Counted from the stretch's first letter, positions 29,686 through 39,354 are shown. The stretch is DNA of 64,000 nt from Gillisella terrae (GCF_004801395.1 NZ_SSOA01000013.1:1-64000); one strand, 5' to 3'. The notes: generated by a model not told the origin, from the sequence alone. Program-made: numbers and translations.

Positions 29686-30549
29686 TCAGTTCAGGTCATT
29701 GCCCTTCCGCATGCTGAGCACACCGCGGCAAAATCCGCCAAGCTTTGCTCTGCGGCGGCTGGAGAACCAATTGAACGGCAGAAGGCTCGATACAAAACAA
29801 TGCCAGGCAGCACTCAAAAGAGGCGCAGGCCGGTGATGCTTTTTGCCCGTATAAATCCGGGACTGGGCCATATGAAACGCCTTGAAAGCGGCTACAGTGG
29901 GCGATCGCCCGGAGGAATAGCCCTTGGCGTGAACCACCCCGGAATCGCGCACAAACATCAACGGGCCGAGCGCTTTAAGCCGCAAAGACAGATCATCATC
30001 CTCGTGGTAGAGGAAAATTTTCGGATCAAACCCACCGATACTGTCGAACAGCTGTTTCCTGACGAAAATTGCAGCCCCACTCAGCACCGGCACCTGGCAA
30101 TCCGTATCCGGCCAGCCTCTTTTAAGATGTTGCGCGCGCGGAAGCAGGTAAGAGCGACGTTTGAAATAGGCGCTGCCATCCGAATTGATCAGCCGCGGAT
30201 TATAGGCCGACGCCTCAGGATAGGCGTGGGCGGCGCGCAACAAAGCCTCAATCGCCCCCTCTTCCACCCGCACATCGGGATTGAGAAAAAGCAGGTAAGG
30301 TGTTGTGGCCTCTGCCGCCCCGGCGTTGCAGCCGCGTCCAAACCCTTCATTTTGTGCCAAGCGGACAATTTTCACGCGGCGGTCAGGTGCAAACTCTGGA
30401 AATTTATTGGTTCCACCATTGTCAACCAGAACAATGGAGACACCCAGCGGCAGGCTATCAATGAGACCGCCAATGATCTCGCTGCTATTGTAGCAGACCG
30501 ACACCACCGTCACATCCTCAAGGCGGAATTCATTCTTCATCATAGGCAT
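29686..30549 (-). CDS. family 2 glycosyltransferase (rhamnosyltransferase-like)
   Basis: A 287-residue GT-A glycosyltransferase: VTVVSVCYNSSEIIGGLIDSL N-terminal strand, VLVDNGG nucleotide-sugar loop, NEGFGRGCNAGAAEATTPYL, LFLNPDV metal-binding segment, and YHEDDDLSLRLKALG acceptor/catalytic region. The ED/DDD segment and the FLNPDV form resemble dTDP-rhamnose transferases. It lies 12 nt after the RgpF-like gene on the same transcript. Probably adds a sugar to a surface glycan on the cytoplasmic side of the membrane. Donor and acceptor are not known. Confidence 0.82.
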   Translation of the reverse strand: MPMMKNEFRLEDVTVVSVCYNSSEIIGGLIDSLPLGVSIVLVDNGGTNKFPEFAPDRRVKIVRLAQNEGFGRGCNAGAAEATTPYLLFLNPDVRVEEGAIEALLRAAHAYPEASAYNPRLINSDGSAYFKRRSYLLPRAQHLKRGWPDTDCQVPVLSGAAIFVRKQLFDSIGGFDPKIFLYHEDDDLSLRLKALGPLMFVRDSGVVHAKGYSSGRSPTVAAFKAFHMAQSRIYTGKKHHRPAPLLSAAWHCFVSSLLPFNWFSSRRRAKLGGFCRGVLSMRKGNDLN

Positions 30550-30561
30550 CCATTGAACGGT

Positions 30562-31827
30562 CTAAATAAGGTCTGTGGACGGTGAAATGACATCCACTGT
30601 ATATCCTGCATTCTGAACGAAGACACAGAACATGCGCTCAAATGCATGCTGCAATGTGCTGCGTTTCTTGCCATTCTCCGCATCGAAATCGCCCAGACCA
30701 ATTCCCATTTTTTGCACCCCGGAAAGAGCGGGCGGGCGAAACCAGAACATCGTTCCGACGAAAAACTGAATATCCTTTGGATCGATCTCAAGGTGCGCGC
30801 GTGCAAAAACGCGCTGCATAATCGGCCACTCACTCTTGATATAGCTTTTGATGCTGCCGCCGCTGGACGGCAACAGCAGGTTTTTCGGCCCGAGCAGACC
30901 AAGCTCCGGCTGTGCTGCAAAAGCCTTTGCCGCTTGGTGAAAATTGCCATTGGCCAGCAACGATGCCAAAATATAACGGCGAACCCGCAAACCAAACGCG
31001 GTTTCCTTGCCATCCTTTTTTGACAGCTTTCCATGAATTTTGCAGACTGCCGTATATCGATCAAAGGTGCCTTTGGAGAGAAGCTCCAGAAATGGCCCGA
31101 CATCCCGGCCACGATTTTCGGTTGCAATCAATTGCGCCTGAGGGAAACGCTCGGCAATTTGGGGGAAATGCTCGCCAGCATCGGCGCTTGCCGTCACAAT
31201 CAGATCAGCACCCGCGCAGTCATGGCGAAGAATGGCTTCAATCTCCGGCCAGGTCTCCCAATAATGCATGTGGACATAGACACAGAACCGACCTGAAACC
31301 TCAGAATGCACGGGCTGTTTTGAGCCTGTCAAAGGCCGCTCGGCGTCCGAAAGCCATTCCCATCCACACCCATCAATAGAACGATCATCAAGACCGTAGA
31401 GACGCAGGTAACGAAACTCGACATTCTGGGTGGCAAACCGTGTCAGATCCGGCAAGGCTCCGCCCCGCACCACAAGCTTTTCCCCCGGACCAAATCGCTG
31501 CAATCGGCGAGGCTTTATGGCGGCTGCCAAGCCAGCCCCATAAAAAACGGCCTTCGTGATTTTAGCGCAATGCAAAGACATGGGTGTTGCATTGGACGCT
31601 GCTTCGCCAGCTTGAGGGGTTACTGTGATCATGCCTGCGGAAAGCGGGCGTTTCAGCTTCAGGAGATAGGTCTGACCAATCTGGCTGGAAAACAGCACGC
31701 AGCCGCGCGCGGGATTATCACAATCGACAAGCTGTACAACACTGGCAGGGGTGCCTCCGCGCAACGTCAGGCGATAAAAGCCTTTGTCGAGGCGAAAGGA
31801 TGCAGTTGGCACGGAAATATCGACCAT
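30562..31827 (-). CDS. rhamnan-synthesis RgpF-like protein
   Basis: A 421-residue protein. The C-terminal 240 residues match the rhamnan synthesis protein F pattern: CVYVHMHYWETWPEIEAIL, LIVTASAD, ENRGRDVGPFLELL, VCKIHGKLSKKDG and FFVGTMFWFRPPAL. The N-terminal 170 residues are beta-rich and unassigned. RgpF-type proteins act in polyrhamnose or O-antigen backbone assembly as probable glycosyltransferases. ATG 31827 has GGAAG upstream; a frame back to 31860 adds a cysteine/tryptophan-rich start that looks spurious. It stands between an MsbA-like exporter and a family 2 glycosyltransferase, fitting a small surface-glycan locus. Confidence 0.75.
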   Translation of the reverse strand: MVDISVPTASFRLDKGFYRLTLRGGTPASVVQLVDCDNPARGCVLFSSQIGQTYLLKLKRPLSAGMITVTPQAGEAASNATPMSLHCAKITKAVFYGAGLAAAIKPRRLQRFGPGEKLVVRGGALPDLTRFATQNVEFRYLRLYGLDDRSIDGCGWEWLSDAERPLTGSKQPVHSEVSGRFCVYVHMHYWETWPEIEAILRHDCAGADLIVTASADAGEHFPQIAERFPQAQLIATENRGRDVGPFLELLSKGTFDRYTAVCKIHGKLSKKDGKETAFGLRVRRYILASLLANGNFHQAAKAFAAQPELGLLGPKNLLLPSSGGSIKSYIKSEWPIMQRVFARAHLEIDPKDIQFFVGTMFWFRPPALSGVQKMGIGLGDFDAENGKKRSTLQHAFERMFCVFVQNAGYTVDVISPSTDLI

Positions 31828-32012
31828 TTTCTTCCACCAACAACGACAGGATGGCGGCACCCGCCACGGCGTTTACGACATTGAGCCTTTGGGCACCCAA
31901 AGGATGCGCAAAGGCTCGTTATACTCTTTCAGAAGTGCTGCATGACGGTGCGCGAACCTATCCCGGCTTGCACAATCATAAAGCGTTTAGCAGACACGCT
32001 TTCGCTTCGTCC

Positions 32013-33791
32013 TTACAGCAGCATTGCCTGCTCTGCGGTTGGCAAAAGCTGCAATTCATACAAACGCCGGTAAGGTCCGTCGCGTGAGAGCAACTCTGCC
32101 GGGCGACCTTGCTCTGCCACAGCACCATTTTCCATCACCACGATATTATCCGCAAATGTGATGGTTGAAAGGCGGTGGGCAATCATCACCGTGGTGCGAT
32201 CTCGGGTCAGGCGCGTCAATGCTTCACGGATCAGATGTTCCGACTCGGAATCCAGCGCACTTGTGGCCTCGTCGAGGATCAGGATTTCAGCATTGCGCAG
32301 CATGGCGCGCGCAATGGAAATCCGCTGTTTTTGGCCGCCCGACATATTGCCGCCGTTTTCGCCCACGTCACTGTCATAGCCATGTGGCATGCGCATAATG
32401 AAATCATGCGCATTGGCAGCCTTGGCGGCCGCAATGATCTCTTCATCGGAGGCACCTTCACGACCAAGCCCGATATTGTGCTTGACGGTTCCAGCAAACA
32501 GGAACGTGTCCTGACCGACATAGGCAATTCGATTGCGCAAGGACTCAAACGTCACATCGCGCAGATCCTGACCGTCAATCATCACAGAACCGCTCTCCGG
32601 ATCGTAAAGACGCATGGCCAGATTGATGATGGAGGATTTGCCACCGCCCGAAGGACCAACCAGCGCCGTGGTCTTGCCCGCTGGAAAATCCAGATTCAGA
32701 TTATCAAACAGACGGTGATTTTCCTTGTAGGAGAAATTCACATTGCGGAAACTGATTTCGCCCTTGCCAGCAGCAAGCTCGACCGCATTGTCTTTTTGGC
32801 TGAGATCAATCGGATGATCGGCAAGCTCATACATCATCCTCACACCAATAAGGCCTGTTTCCAGACTGATGCGCATTCTGGCCAGACGCTTGGCGGGCTC
32901 ATAGGCCAAAAGAAGTGCCGTGATGAAGGACATCAACTCACCAGGCGTATTGCCCTCCTGCAACACCCAAATGCCGCTCAGCGCCACAACGCCCGCGATT
33001 GCGAAGCCAGACAGAGTTTCCATAATCGGGCTGGAGGCAGCTTCCAGCTTGGCGATGCTGTTTGAGCGCTGCTCGACCTCGCCAACATATTTTTCCATCC
33101 GTGCATTCATGTAATCTTCAAGACCAAAGGCCTTGATGACCCGAATACCTGTGGCGGTTTCCTGCACATTCTGGATAATCATCCCCAGCGATGCCAGTTC
33201 CTGCTCCATGATCTTTCTCACCTTTTTGGTGAGATGGCGCACGCCATAGATGGCACCCGGCACAATAATGGCAGAAAACAGCGTCAGCGATGGCTGCTGG
33301 ATGACCATAACGGCCGCAAGCCCGATCAAGGAAAACAGATCGCGCACAAAAGACGTGACGATAAGATCGATAACCGAGCGGGCGGCTTGCGCATTGGTGG
33401 TGATCCGCATCAACAATTCTGACGACGGATATTTGGAATAGAACGAAATGCCTTGCTTGAGAATGCGCGAGAACAGCATTTTCTGGGTTTTGGCAATGAT
33501 GTTATTGCCAGCGCGGCTCAGAAAGACCGATTGAATGTAGCCCGCGATGCCTTTGATGAAGAAGATGACCGCAACCATGATTGCGACCTCAAACACCCTG
33601 TTGATGTCTTTCGAAACCACAGAGCTGTTGACAATATCGCGCATGATCCACGCACTGGCAGATGTCATGGCGGCAACAACAATCATTGCAAGAATGGCAA
33701 TGCCGTACCACGGGGCCTGACTCTTGAAGTTCTCAGACAAGAGCCTGAAAAGCAGGGTCTTGTTTGCATTTGAAATAAACTTAGCGAACAT
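32013..33791 (-). CDS. MsbA-like ABC exporter (fused membrane and ATPase domains)
   Basis: A 592-residue half-transporter: six membrane helices in residues about 20-320 and an ATPase domain with Walker A GPSGGGKSSI, signature MSGGQKQRISIARAML, Walker B ILILDEATSALD and switch IAHRLSTI. This is the type-IV exporter fold of MsbA lipid flippases and type-I secretion ATPases; it has no N-terminal peptidase domain. With two glycan genes downstream, I infer a role in flipping lipid-linked glycan. A lipid A or unrelated drug substrate is possible. Confidence 0.85.
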   Translation of the reverse strand: MFAKFISNANKTLLFRLLSENFKSQAPWYGIAILAMIVVAAMTSASAWIMRDIVNSSVVSKDINRVFEVAIMVAVIFFIKGIAGYIQSVFLSRAGNNIIAKTQKMLFSRILKQGISFYSKYPSSELLMRITTNAQAARSVIDLIVTSFVRDLFSLIGLAAVMVIQQPSLTLFSAIIVPGAIYGVRHLTKKVRKIMEQELASLGMIIQNVQETATGIRVIKAFGLEDYMNARMEKYVGEVEQRSNSIAKLEAASSPIMETLSGFAIAGVVALSGIWVLQEGNTPGELMSFITALLLAYEPAKRLARMRISLETGLIGVRMMYELADHPIDLSQKDNAVELAAGKGEISFRNVNFSYKENHRLFDNLNLDFPAGKTTALVGPSGGGKSSIINLAMRLYDPESGSVMIDGQDLRDVTFESLRNRIAYVGQDTFLFAGTVKHNIGLGREGASDEEIIAAAKAANAHDFIMRMPHGYDSDVGENGGNMSGGQKQRISIARAMLRNAEILILDEATSALDSESEHLIREALTRLTRDRTTVMIAHRLSTITFADNIVVMENGAVAEQGRPAELLSRDGPYRRLYELQLLPTAEQAMLL

Positions 33792-33996
33792 ACAGTTTCA
33801 GTCCTTCAATGCGGCAATCAGCAAGTTGCGCATTTCAAAGTTCAATGCCTGCTCTTGACGAGCAACACATTCCAACGGAGCCACCCGCATATCGGGCTTT
33901 AATGGCCCGTCTTCGGCGGAAATTCAAGTGGTATCAAATTTTGCCAACTTGAACTGTGGTCGCTGAGCACGCTTCTGAGCCCTATTAAGCCAAGAT

Positions 33997-34743
33997 TTAA
34001 GGACTGCGGGGAAAATCAATCGCCATTTGGACGTCATGCTCAATCGTTGCGGTCATGGCCAGGCCCGCCTCAAGCGCGAGACCCCGTTCAATTGCGCCCA
34101 CCAATTGATAGTGTTTCTGGAAGACAGGCGTCAGGTCCACCACCTGTTGCTCATGCACAATGGTGCGATACGCCAAAGCATGGGATAGCTCAATCACACC
34201 TTGCAAGGCGCGGATAAACGGATTGCGCGCCGCTTCCGCAATAATGCGATGCAATTCGAAATCCGCCAGACAAAAGCTCTGGGGCTCGTTGAGCGCAAGC
34301 TCCATCTGGCGCAGCCAGTAATGCATCAAGCGAATCTGATCGCCGGAATGATGGGTCGCCGCATCACTCGCCGCCTGGGGTTCCAATGCATGGCGCACAT
34401 TGTGCAGCCCGCGAAGAAATTCTTCGTCTGGCCCGGCTTCAAGACACCATGCCAGCACTTGCGCATCATAGAGGCTCCATCGGCTTTGCTTGACAACTTT
34501 TGTGCCCACTTTGGGTCGGGCTTCAACCAGCCCTTTAGCCTCCAGTGTTTTCAGCGCTTCGCGCAGCACCGTGCGCGAAACGGCAAATTCATCCATCAAG
34601 GCAGCATCATTGGGCAGGATGGAGCCAACCGGAAACCGGCCAGAGATGACACCGGCACCCAGCTCATTGATGACATGAGAATGAAAATTGCGCGCTGTGA
34701 CCCGTCCGGACAGGGAGCGCAGAAGGCTCCCCGGCTCAATCAT
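33997..34743 (-). CDS. GntR regulator, FadR subfamily
   Basis: A 248-residue regulator: N-terminal GntR winged helix (GRFPVGSILPNDAALMDEFAVSRTVLREALKTLEAKGL, about residues 32-70) and a C-terminal FCD helical domain with histidines placed for metal or carboxylate binding (FELHRIIAEAARN, HYQLV, IEHDVQ). ATG 34743 overlaps the preceding permease stop by ATGA, so it is the last gene of the galactofuranose-type transporter operon. FadR-type regulators near sugar operons usually respond to sugar acids. A frame upstream to 34845 is inside the permease gene. Confidence 0.85.
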   Translation of the reverse strand: MIEPGSLLRSLSGRVTARNFHSHVINELGAGVISGRFPVGSILPNDAALMDEFAVSRTVLREALKTLEAKGLVEARPKVGTKVVKQSRWSLYDAQVLAWCLEAGPDEEFLRGLHNVRHALEPQAASDAATHHSGDQIRLMHYWLRQMELALNEPQSFCLADFELHRIIAEAARNPFIRALQGVIELSHALAYRTIVHEQQVVDLTPVFQKHYQLVGAIERGLALEAGLAMTATIEHDVQMAIDFPRSP

Positions 34744-35714
34744 ACCGCAGCCTTTTTCTGCCGCGAGCGTCCGCCCGCGTGAAAGACCAGCTTTTGCAGC
34801 AGGATGAACATGAACAACAGGGCACCGATTGCAATTTTTGTCCACCAGCTCGAAAGTGTTCCGTCGAACACGATATAGGTCTGCACCAGCCCCTGTAACA
34901 TCACGCCGATCAGGGTTCCAAAAATAAACCCGTAACCGCCGGTGAGCAGCGTGCCGCCTATCACCACGGCCGCGATGGCGTCAAGCTCGATGCCAACGGC
35001 TGCAAGAGGATAGCCCGCCGATGTATAGAGCGAATAGACAATGCCTGCCAAGCCGGAAAGCATGGCGGACAGCGCATAGATACCCACCGTGACCGGCCCG
35101 GTGGGAACCCCCATCAAAGCCGCAGATGTTGGATTGCCCCCCAGAGCGTAGATGTAAGAGCCAAAGCGCGTGCGGTGGGCAATGAAGCCGCAGACAACGA
35201 ACACAGCCAGCATCAAAAGCCCGATCGCGCTCAGGCGACCACCGCCGGGCAGGTGAATATACATGGAGGAAATGGTCTCGTAGAATGGACTGTTGATCGG
35301 CAGGGAGTCTTGTGTCAGCACCGAGGCAATGCCACGCGCCAAAAACATGCCCGCGAGCGTGACAATGAAAGACGGCACTTTCAGAAAATAAATCACCGCT
35401 CCCATGATTGCGCCAAAGCAGGCGGCCATCACCAGCACCAGAGAAAACACGATCAGTGGATCAATGCCCTTGTTGATCAGCATGGCCGCAACCACGCCGG
35501 TGAGGCCAATCACGGCACCGATGGAAAGATCAATACCGCCGGAGAGAATGACAAAGGTTGCCCCCACCGCCGCAATGCCCAAAAACGCATTATCGGTGAG
35601 GAAGTTGCCAAACACCCGGGTTGAAAACATCGCCGGATAGCGCATGACACACAGCGTATAGGCGACAATGAAAATAAGAGTGGTGGCTGCCAAAGGCCGA
35701 TAGCGCGGGTTCAT
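34740..35714 (-). CDS. yjfF: ABC sugar permease, YjfF type (galactofuranose importer)
   Basis: A 324-residue RbsC-type permease with about nine to ten hydrophobic helices and the family segments LSGGIDLSIGAVIGLTGVV, TLAGMFLARGIASV and GGTLLTGGYGFIFGTLIGV. It follows ytfT and ytfR homologues in E. coli order (Q-R-T-yjfF), with four-base overlaps on both sides. It forms a heterodimeric channel with the YtfT-type permease. The symbol is given by homology and gene order. Confidence 0.82.
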   Translation of the reverse strand: MNPRYRPLAATTLIFIVAYTLCVMRYPAMFSTRVFGNFLTDNAFLGIAAVGATFVILSGGIDLSIGAVIGLTGVVAAMLINKGIDPLIVFSLVLVMAACFGAIMGAVIYFLKVPSFIVTLAGMFLARGIASVLTQDSLPINSPFYETISSMYIHLPGGGRLSAIGLLMLAVFVVCGFIAHRTRFGSYIYALGGNPTSAALMGVPTGPVTVGIYALSAMLSGLAGIVYSLYTSAGYPLAAVGIELDAIAAVVIGGTLLTGGYGFIFGTLIGVMLQGLVQTYIVFDGTLSSWWTKIAIGALLFMFILLQKLVFHAGGRSRQKKAAV

Positions 35715-36760
35715 CCTGCCTTCTCCGAAGTCTGAATTTTTTCCGAAGTCTGAATTTTTTGAGGTGCGACAGGCATTTTACGCTGGGCCCAAAAGCCTAT
35801 CAGCGTGGCCACGCGATCAGATTGCAGCACAAGAATGACGATGATCACCATGGCCTTGACGATCAGGTTGAACTCTGGCGGCAGACCCGAGACGAGAATG
35901 CCGGTGTTCATGGCTTGAATAATCACCGCCCCCAGCACAGACATGGGGATGGAAAAGCGCCCGCCCAGCAGCGAGGTTCCGCCAATCACCACGGCCAGAA
36001 TGGCGTCCAGCTCCAACCACAAACCCGCGTTGTTGGCATCGGCACCGCGAATGTCTGCCGCAGCAATGGTTCCGGCAATGCCCGCACACAGGCCGCCAAA
36101 AGCATAAACGGCGACAATCAGGGTGCGACTGCGCAAGCCTGTATAATTGGCGGCGGAAAGATTGGTGCCAATGGCCTCAATAAACAGGCCAACAGCGCTG
36201 CGGCGCATGAAAATATGGGTTGCCAGCATCAACACAAAGGCAATCACCACCGGCATAGGCAAGCCCAATACCGAGCCTGTGCCGACAAAAACAAGGGCAG
36301 GATCGGTGAAGGTAACAATTGAGCCAGAGGTGATCAATTGCGCAAGGCCCCTGCCCGCCACCATCAACACCAGCGTTGCCACAAACGGCTGGATACCGAG
36401 ATAGGCCACCAAAGCGCCATTCCACAACCCACACAACACCCCAACCGACAAGGACGCCAAAAGCGTGACCACCAATGGCTGACCAGCCACCGCACAGGTG
36501 GCGGCAACGGCACCGGCCACGGCCATCACCGCACCCACGGACAAATCAATGCCACGGGTGGCAATAATGGCTGTCATGCCAATGGCCAGAATGGCCACGG
36601 GTGCTCCGCGATTTAACACGTCAACCAGGCTGCCAAACAGGCGGCCGTCACGCCAGGCAATGTCAAAAAAGCCCGGAAACACGAGCCAATTGAGCAAAAG
36701 CACGGTCGCCAATGCTGCAAATTGCGGCTTCATGAAAACGGAAAGTGATGAGATTTTCAT
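35711..36760 (-). CDS. ytfT: ABC sugar permease, YtfT type (galactofuranose importer)
   Basis: A 349-residue RbsC-type permease with multiple helices; ATRGIDLSVGAVMAVAGAVAA and GGTSLLGGRFSIPMSVLGAV are the family's glycine-rich motifs. The C-terminus carries a duplicated hexapeptide-like tail (QTSEKIQTSEKAG) that reflects an 18-bp direct repeat in the DNA near 35726-35761. It overlaps both neighbours by four bases, so ytfR, ytfT and yjfF are translationally coupled. Confidence 0.83.
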   Translation of the reverse strand: MKISSLSVFMKPQFAALATVLLLNWLVFPGFFDIAWRDGRLFGSLVDVLNRGAPVAILAIGMTAIIATRGIDLSVGAVMAVAGAVAATCAVAGQPLVVTLLASLSVGVLCGLWNGALVAYLGIQPFVATLVLMVAGRGLAQLITSGSIVTFTDPALVFVGTGSVLGLPMPVVIAFVLMLATHIFMRRSAVGLFIEAIGTNLSAANYTGLRSRTLIVAVYAFGGLCAGIAGTIAAADIRGADANNAGLWLELDAILAVVIGGTSLLGGRFSIPMSVLGAVIIQAMNTGILVSGLPPEFNLIVKAMVIIVILVLQSDRVATLIGFWAQRKMPVAPQKIQTSEKIQTSEKAG

Positions 36761-38295
36761 GCAACAGCCCCTTCTGGCTGGGTGGCCCCGTCTGGCTGGG
36801 CAGCAATGGTTTGCACAATGACGTCGGGTGTAATGTCGGCCCCGTGAAGCTCGGCCACCATTTTGCGATCCCTCATCACCACAATGCGCGATGAATAGCC
36901 AACCACCTCATCCAGCTCCGAGGAAATAACAATCAGTGCTAAGCCATCTTCGCGCAATCGGCTGATCATGCGGACAATTTCAGCATGCGCTCCCACATCA
37001 ATGCCGCGTGTCGGCTCGTCCAGAATGAGAAAGCGTGGATCCGTTGCCAGCCAGCGCGCCAGAATAACCTTTTGCTGGTTGCCGCCCGAGAGCAGTTTGA
37101 TCGGCAATTCAGCAGACGCTGTGCGAATGTCCAGCGCTTCGATAAACTGTCCGGCGATTTCCATCTGCTCGTCGCGGCTCAGAGCGCGAAACCAGCCAAG
37201 CTTACCTTGCATGGCAATAATAATGTTCTCGCGCACCGAAAGATCACCGAAAATACCGTCGGCACGTCGGTCTTCAGGGCAAAAGCCGAAACCGAGATCA
37301 ATGGCATCGCGCGGAGAGCGCACCCGCAAGGCCTTGCCATCCACTTTCAATTCGCCGGTGCTGGCAACATCGATGCCAAACATCAGCCGCGCCATTTCCG
37401 TGCGCCCGGAGCCAAGCAGACCGGCCACGCCAATCACTTCGCCTTTGCGGATGTTCAGCGCAAAGGGCGCGACTTTGCCATCCAGTCCGTAATGCTCAAA
37501 CTGCATCATGCTTTCGCCAGCCTCGGCCTCAACACCAGCCACAGCATCGAAGTGCAAGGAGACATCCTTGCCCAGCATCATGCGCACCACCTTGGTACGA
37601 TCGAGACCATTGATGACTTCACTGCCAACAAGGCAGCCATTGCGCAGCACAGTCACCCGGTCACACAATTCAAAAACCTGATCGAGAAAATGGGTGATAA
37701 AAACAATCGCCAAGCCTCTGGCCTTGAGGCTGCGCACAATTTCAAACAGCTTCAGCACTTCAGAGCGATCAAGGCTGGCGGTTGGCTCGTCCAGAATAAG
37801 CACTTTGCCCGACAGCTCCACCGCGCGTGCAATGGCGATGATTTGTTGAACGGCTACGGAAAATGTCGAAAGCTCGGCCCGCACGTCAATATCAAGACCA
37901 TAACCGGCAAGAATGGTGCGCGCCTGACGCTCCATGCTGCGCGTATCCACCAATCCAAACCGGCGCGGCTGGCGGCCAATGAACAGATTGTCGGCCACCG
38001 TCATATTGGGCAGAAGATTGACTTCCTGATAGACCGTGCCAATACCGGCACTTTGCGCCTGCTGCGGTGTTGAAAAGCTCATGGCCTCGCCATTGACCAA
38101 CACCAAACCACCATCGGGCGAATAGGCCCCGGTGAGAATCTTGATCAGCGTGGATTTACCAGCGCCATTTTCACCCAGCAGGGCATGAACCTCGCCCCGT
38201 TGAAACTGGATATCGACATTGTTCAGCGCCACCTGACTTCCGAAGGTCTTGGTGATGCCCTTTGCCGCAAGCACGGCAGTTTCACTTTGCGTCAT
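36757..38295 (-). CDS. ytfR: ABC sugar ATPase, YtfR type (galactofuranose importer)
   Basis: A 512-residue RbsA-type ATPase with two nucleotide-binding domains. Domain 1 has Walker A GENGAGKSTL, signature and Walker B VLILDEPTASLD; domain 2 has the degenerate P-loop GLLGSGRTEM usual for this family, then signature LSGGNQQKVILARWL and Walker B FLILDEPTRGIDVG. One polypeptide thus serves both transporter halves. ATG 38295 is preferred to a TTG further up. The gene is separated from ytfQ by a strong intrinsic terminator. Confidence 0.87.
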   Translation of the reverse strand: MTQSETAVLAAKGITKTFGSQVALNNVDIQFQRGEVHALLGENGAGKSTLIKILTGAYSPDGGLVLVNGEAMSFSTPQQAQSAGIGTVYQEVNLLPNMTVADNLFIGRQPRRFGLVDTRSMERQARTILAGYGLDIDVRAELSTFSVAVQQIIAIARAVELSGKVLILDEPTASLDRSEVLKLFEIVRSLKARGLAIVFITHFLDQVFELCDRVTVLRNGCLVGSEVINGLDRTKVVRMMLGKDVSLHFDAVAGVEAEAGESMMQFEHYGLDGKVAPFALNIRKGEVIGVAGLLGSGRTEMARLMFGIDVASTGELKVDGKALRVRSPRDAIDLGFGFCPEDRRADGIFGDLSVRENIIIAMQGKLGWFRALSRDEQMEIAGQFIEALDIRTASAELPIKLLSGGNQQKVILARWLATDPRFLILDEPTRGIDVGAHAEIVRMISRLREDGLALIVISSELDEVVGYSSRIVVMRDRKMVAELHGADITPDVIVQTIAAQPDGATQPEGAVA

Positions 38296-38343
38296 CTCGC
38301 CACTCAATCATCTTCAGGCATCTTCAGGAAGCATTATCGAAAA

Positions 38344-38383
38344 AAAGGAACCGCGCTGGCGCAAAAGCCAACGCGGTTCCTTT
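38344..38383 (-). terminator. intrinsic terminator between ytfQ and ytfR
   Basis: A 17-bp arm pair (AAAGGAACCGCGCTGGC / GCCAACGCGGTTCCTTT, one mismatch) with a 6-nt loop, followed on the minus strand by seven T residues (38346-38340). It starts 8 nt after the ytfQ stop. It should stop most transcripts after the binding-protein gene and let a fraction read into ytfR-ytfT-yjfF. Confidence 0.88.
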
Positions 38384-38391
38384 AACAACGC

Positions 38392-39354
38392 TTAGTAGCC
38401 AAGACCCTTGCGGCGCTCATATTCGCCCTTTGGATCATCCGCAGGGGTGTAGAGCTTGGACTCGGTGATGATGAATTTCTCAGGCTTTTTGCCGTCCTTC
38501 AGATAGGCAGCAAGCGCATCAAAGGCTGGACCCGCCATGTTAGGCGTCAGCTCTACCGTGGCATTGGCTTCGCCTGCCGCCATGGCCGAGAAAATATCCG
38601 GCACGCCATCGATGGAGACCACCTTGATGTCTTTGCCCGGCTTCAAGCCGGCATCCTTGATGGCCTGAATGCCGCCCACGGCCATATCGTCGTTGTGGGC
38701 ATACATGGCGCAAATGTCTTTGCCGCCATTTTCGGCCTTCAAGAAGCCTTCCATCACTTCCTTACCCTTGGCGCGGGTGAAATCACCTGTCTGGCTGCGC
38801 ACAATGGTAATGTTGGGGTGCTTGGCAATGGCTTCTTCAAAGCCCTTCTTGCGGTTAATGGCAGGCGTTGAGCCAACCGTGCCCTGTAGCTCGACCACTT
38901 TGCAGGCCTTATCCCCAACAGTCTTGACCAGCCAGTCACCTGCAACACGGCCTTCCTTGACCTGATCGGATGCAACCGATGTCAGATAAAGATCCTGTGG
39001 CGCATCAATACCGCGGTCGAGAAGAATAACCGGAATTTTCGCTTCCTTGGCTTCGTTCAGCACGGATTCCCAGCCGGTCGCAACAACTGGTGCCACCAAA
39101 ATCGCATCAACACCTTGCGCGATAAAGCCACGGATGGCCTTGATCTGGTTTTCCTGCTTTTGCTGCGCATCGGCAAACTTCAAGGTGATGCCGCGCTTTT
39201 CAGCCTCCATTTTGGTGACCGATGTTTCGGCTGCGCGCCAACCGGATTCTGAGCCGATTTGCGAAAAACCAACCGTCAGACTGGCCGCCATTGCTGTCGA
39301 GCAGGTAAGCGCCATCATGCTCACGCCAAGCGCGAGTTTGCAGATCATATTCAT
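38392..39354 (-). CDS. ytfQ: galactofuranose-type sugar-binding protein YtfQ
   Basis: A 320-residue periplasmic binding protein of the ribose/galactose class. Signal peptide MNMICKLALGVSMMALTCSTAMA is followed by the very characteristic YtfQ segments LTVGFSQIGSESGWRAAE, KFADAQQKQENQIKAIRGF, VELQGTVGSTPAINRKKGF, YAHNDDMAVGGIQA and SIDGVPDIFSAM. E. coli YtfQ binds galactofuranose. ATG 39354 follows GGGAGGG; the frame to 39405 has no such site. First gene of the operon, in its own high-expression segment because of the terminator behind it. Confidence 0.9.
   Translation of the reverse strand: MNMICKLALGVSMMALTCSTAMAASLTVGFSQIGSESGWRAAETSVTKMEAEKRGITLKFADAQQKQENQIKAIRGFIAQGVDAILVAPVVATGWESVLNEAKEAKIPVILLDRGIDAPQDLYLTSVASDQVKEGRVAGDWLVKTVGDKACKVVELQGTVGSTPAINRKKGFEEAIAKHPNITIVRSQTGDFTRAKGKEVMEGFLKAENGGKDICAMYAHNDDMAVGGIQAIKDAGLKPGKDIKVVSIDGVPDIFSAMAAGEANATVELTPNMAGPAFDALAAYLKDGKKPEKFIITESKLYTPADDPKGEYERRKGLGY

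Noticed and set aside
33901..33960. Imperfect inverted repeat TTCAAGTGG...CCAACTTGAA between the GntR gene and the exporter gene
   Set aside because: One base is missing in one arm and the pattern does not match a clear FadR-type operator, so it was not listed as a site.
36985..38073. Plus-strand frame of 362 codons opposite ytfR
   Set aside because: Antisense of a two-domain ATPase with all motifs in place.
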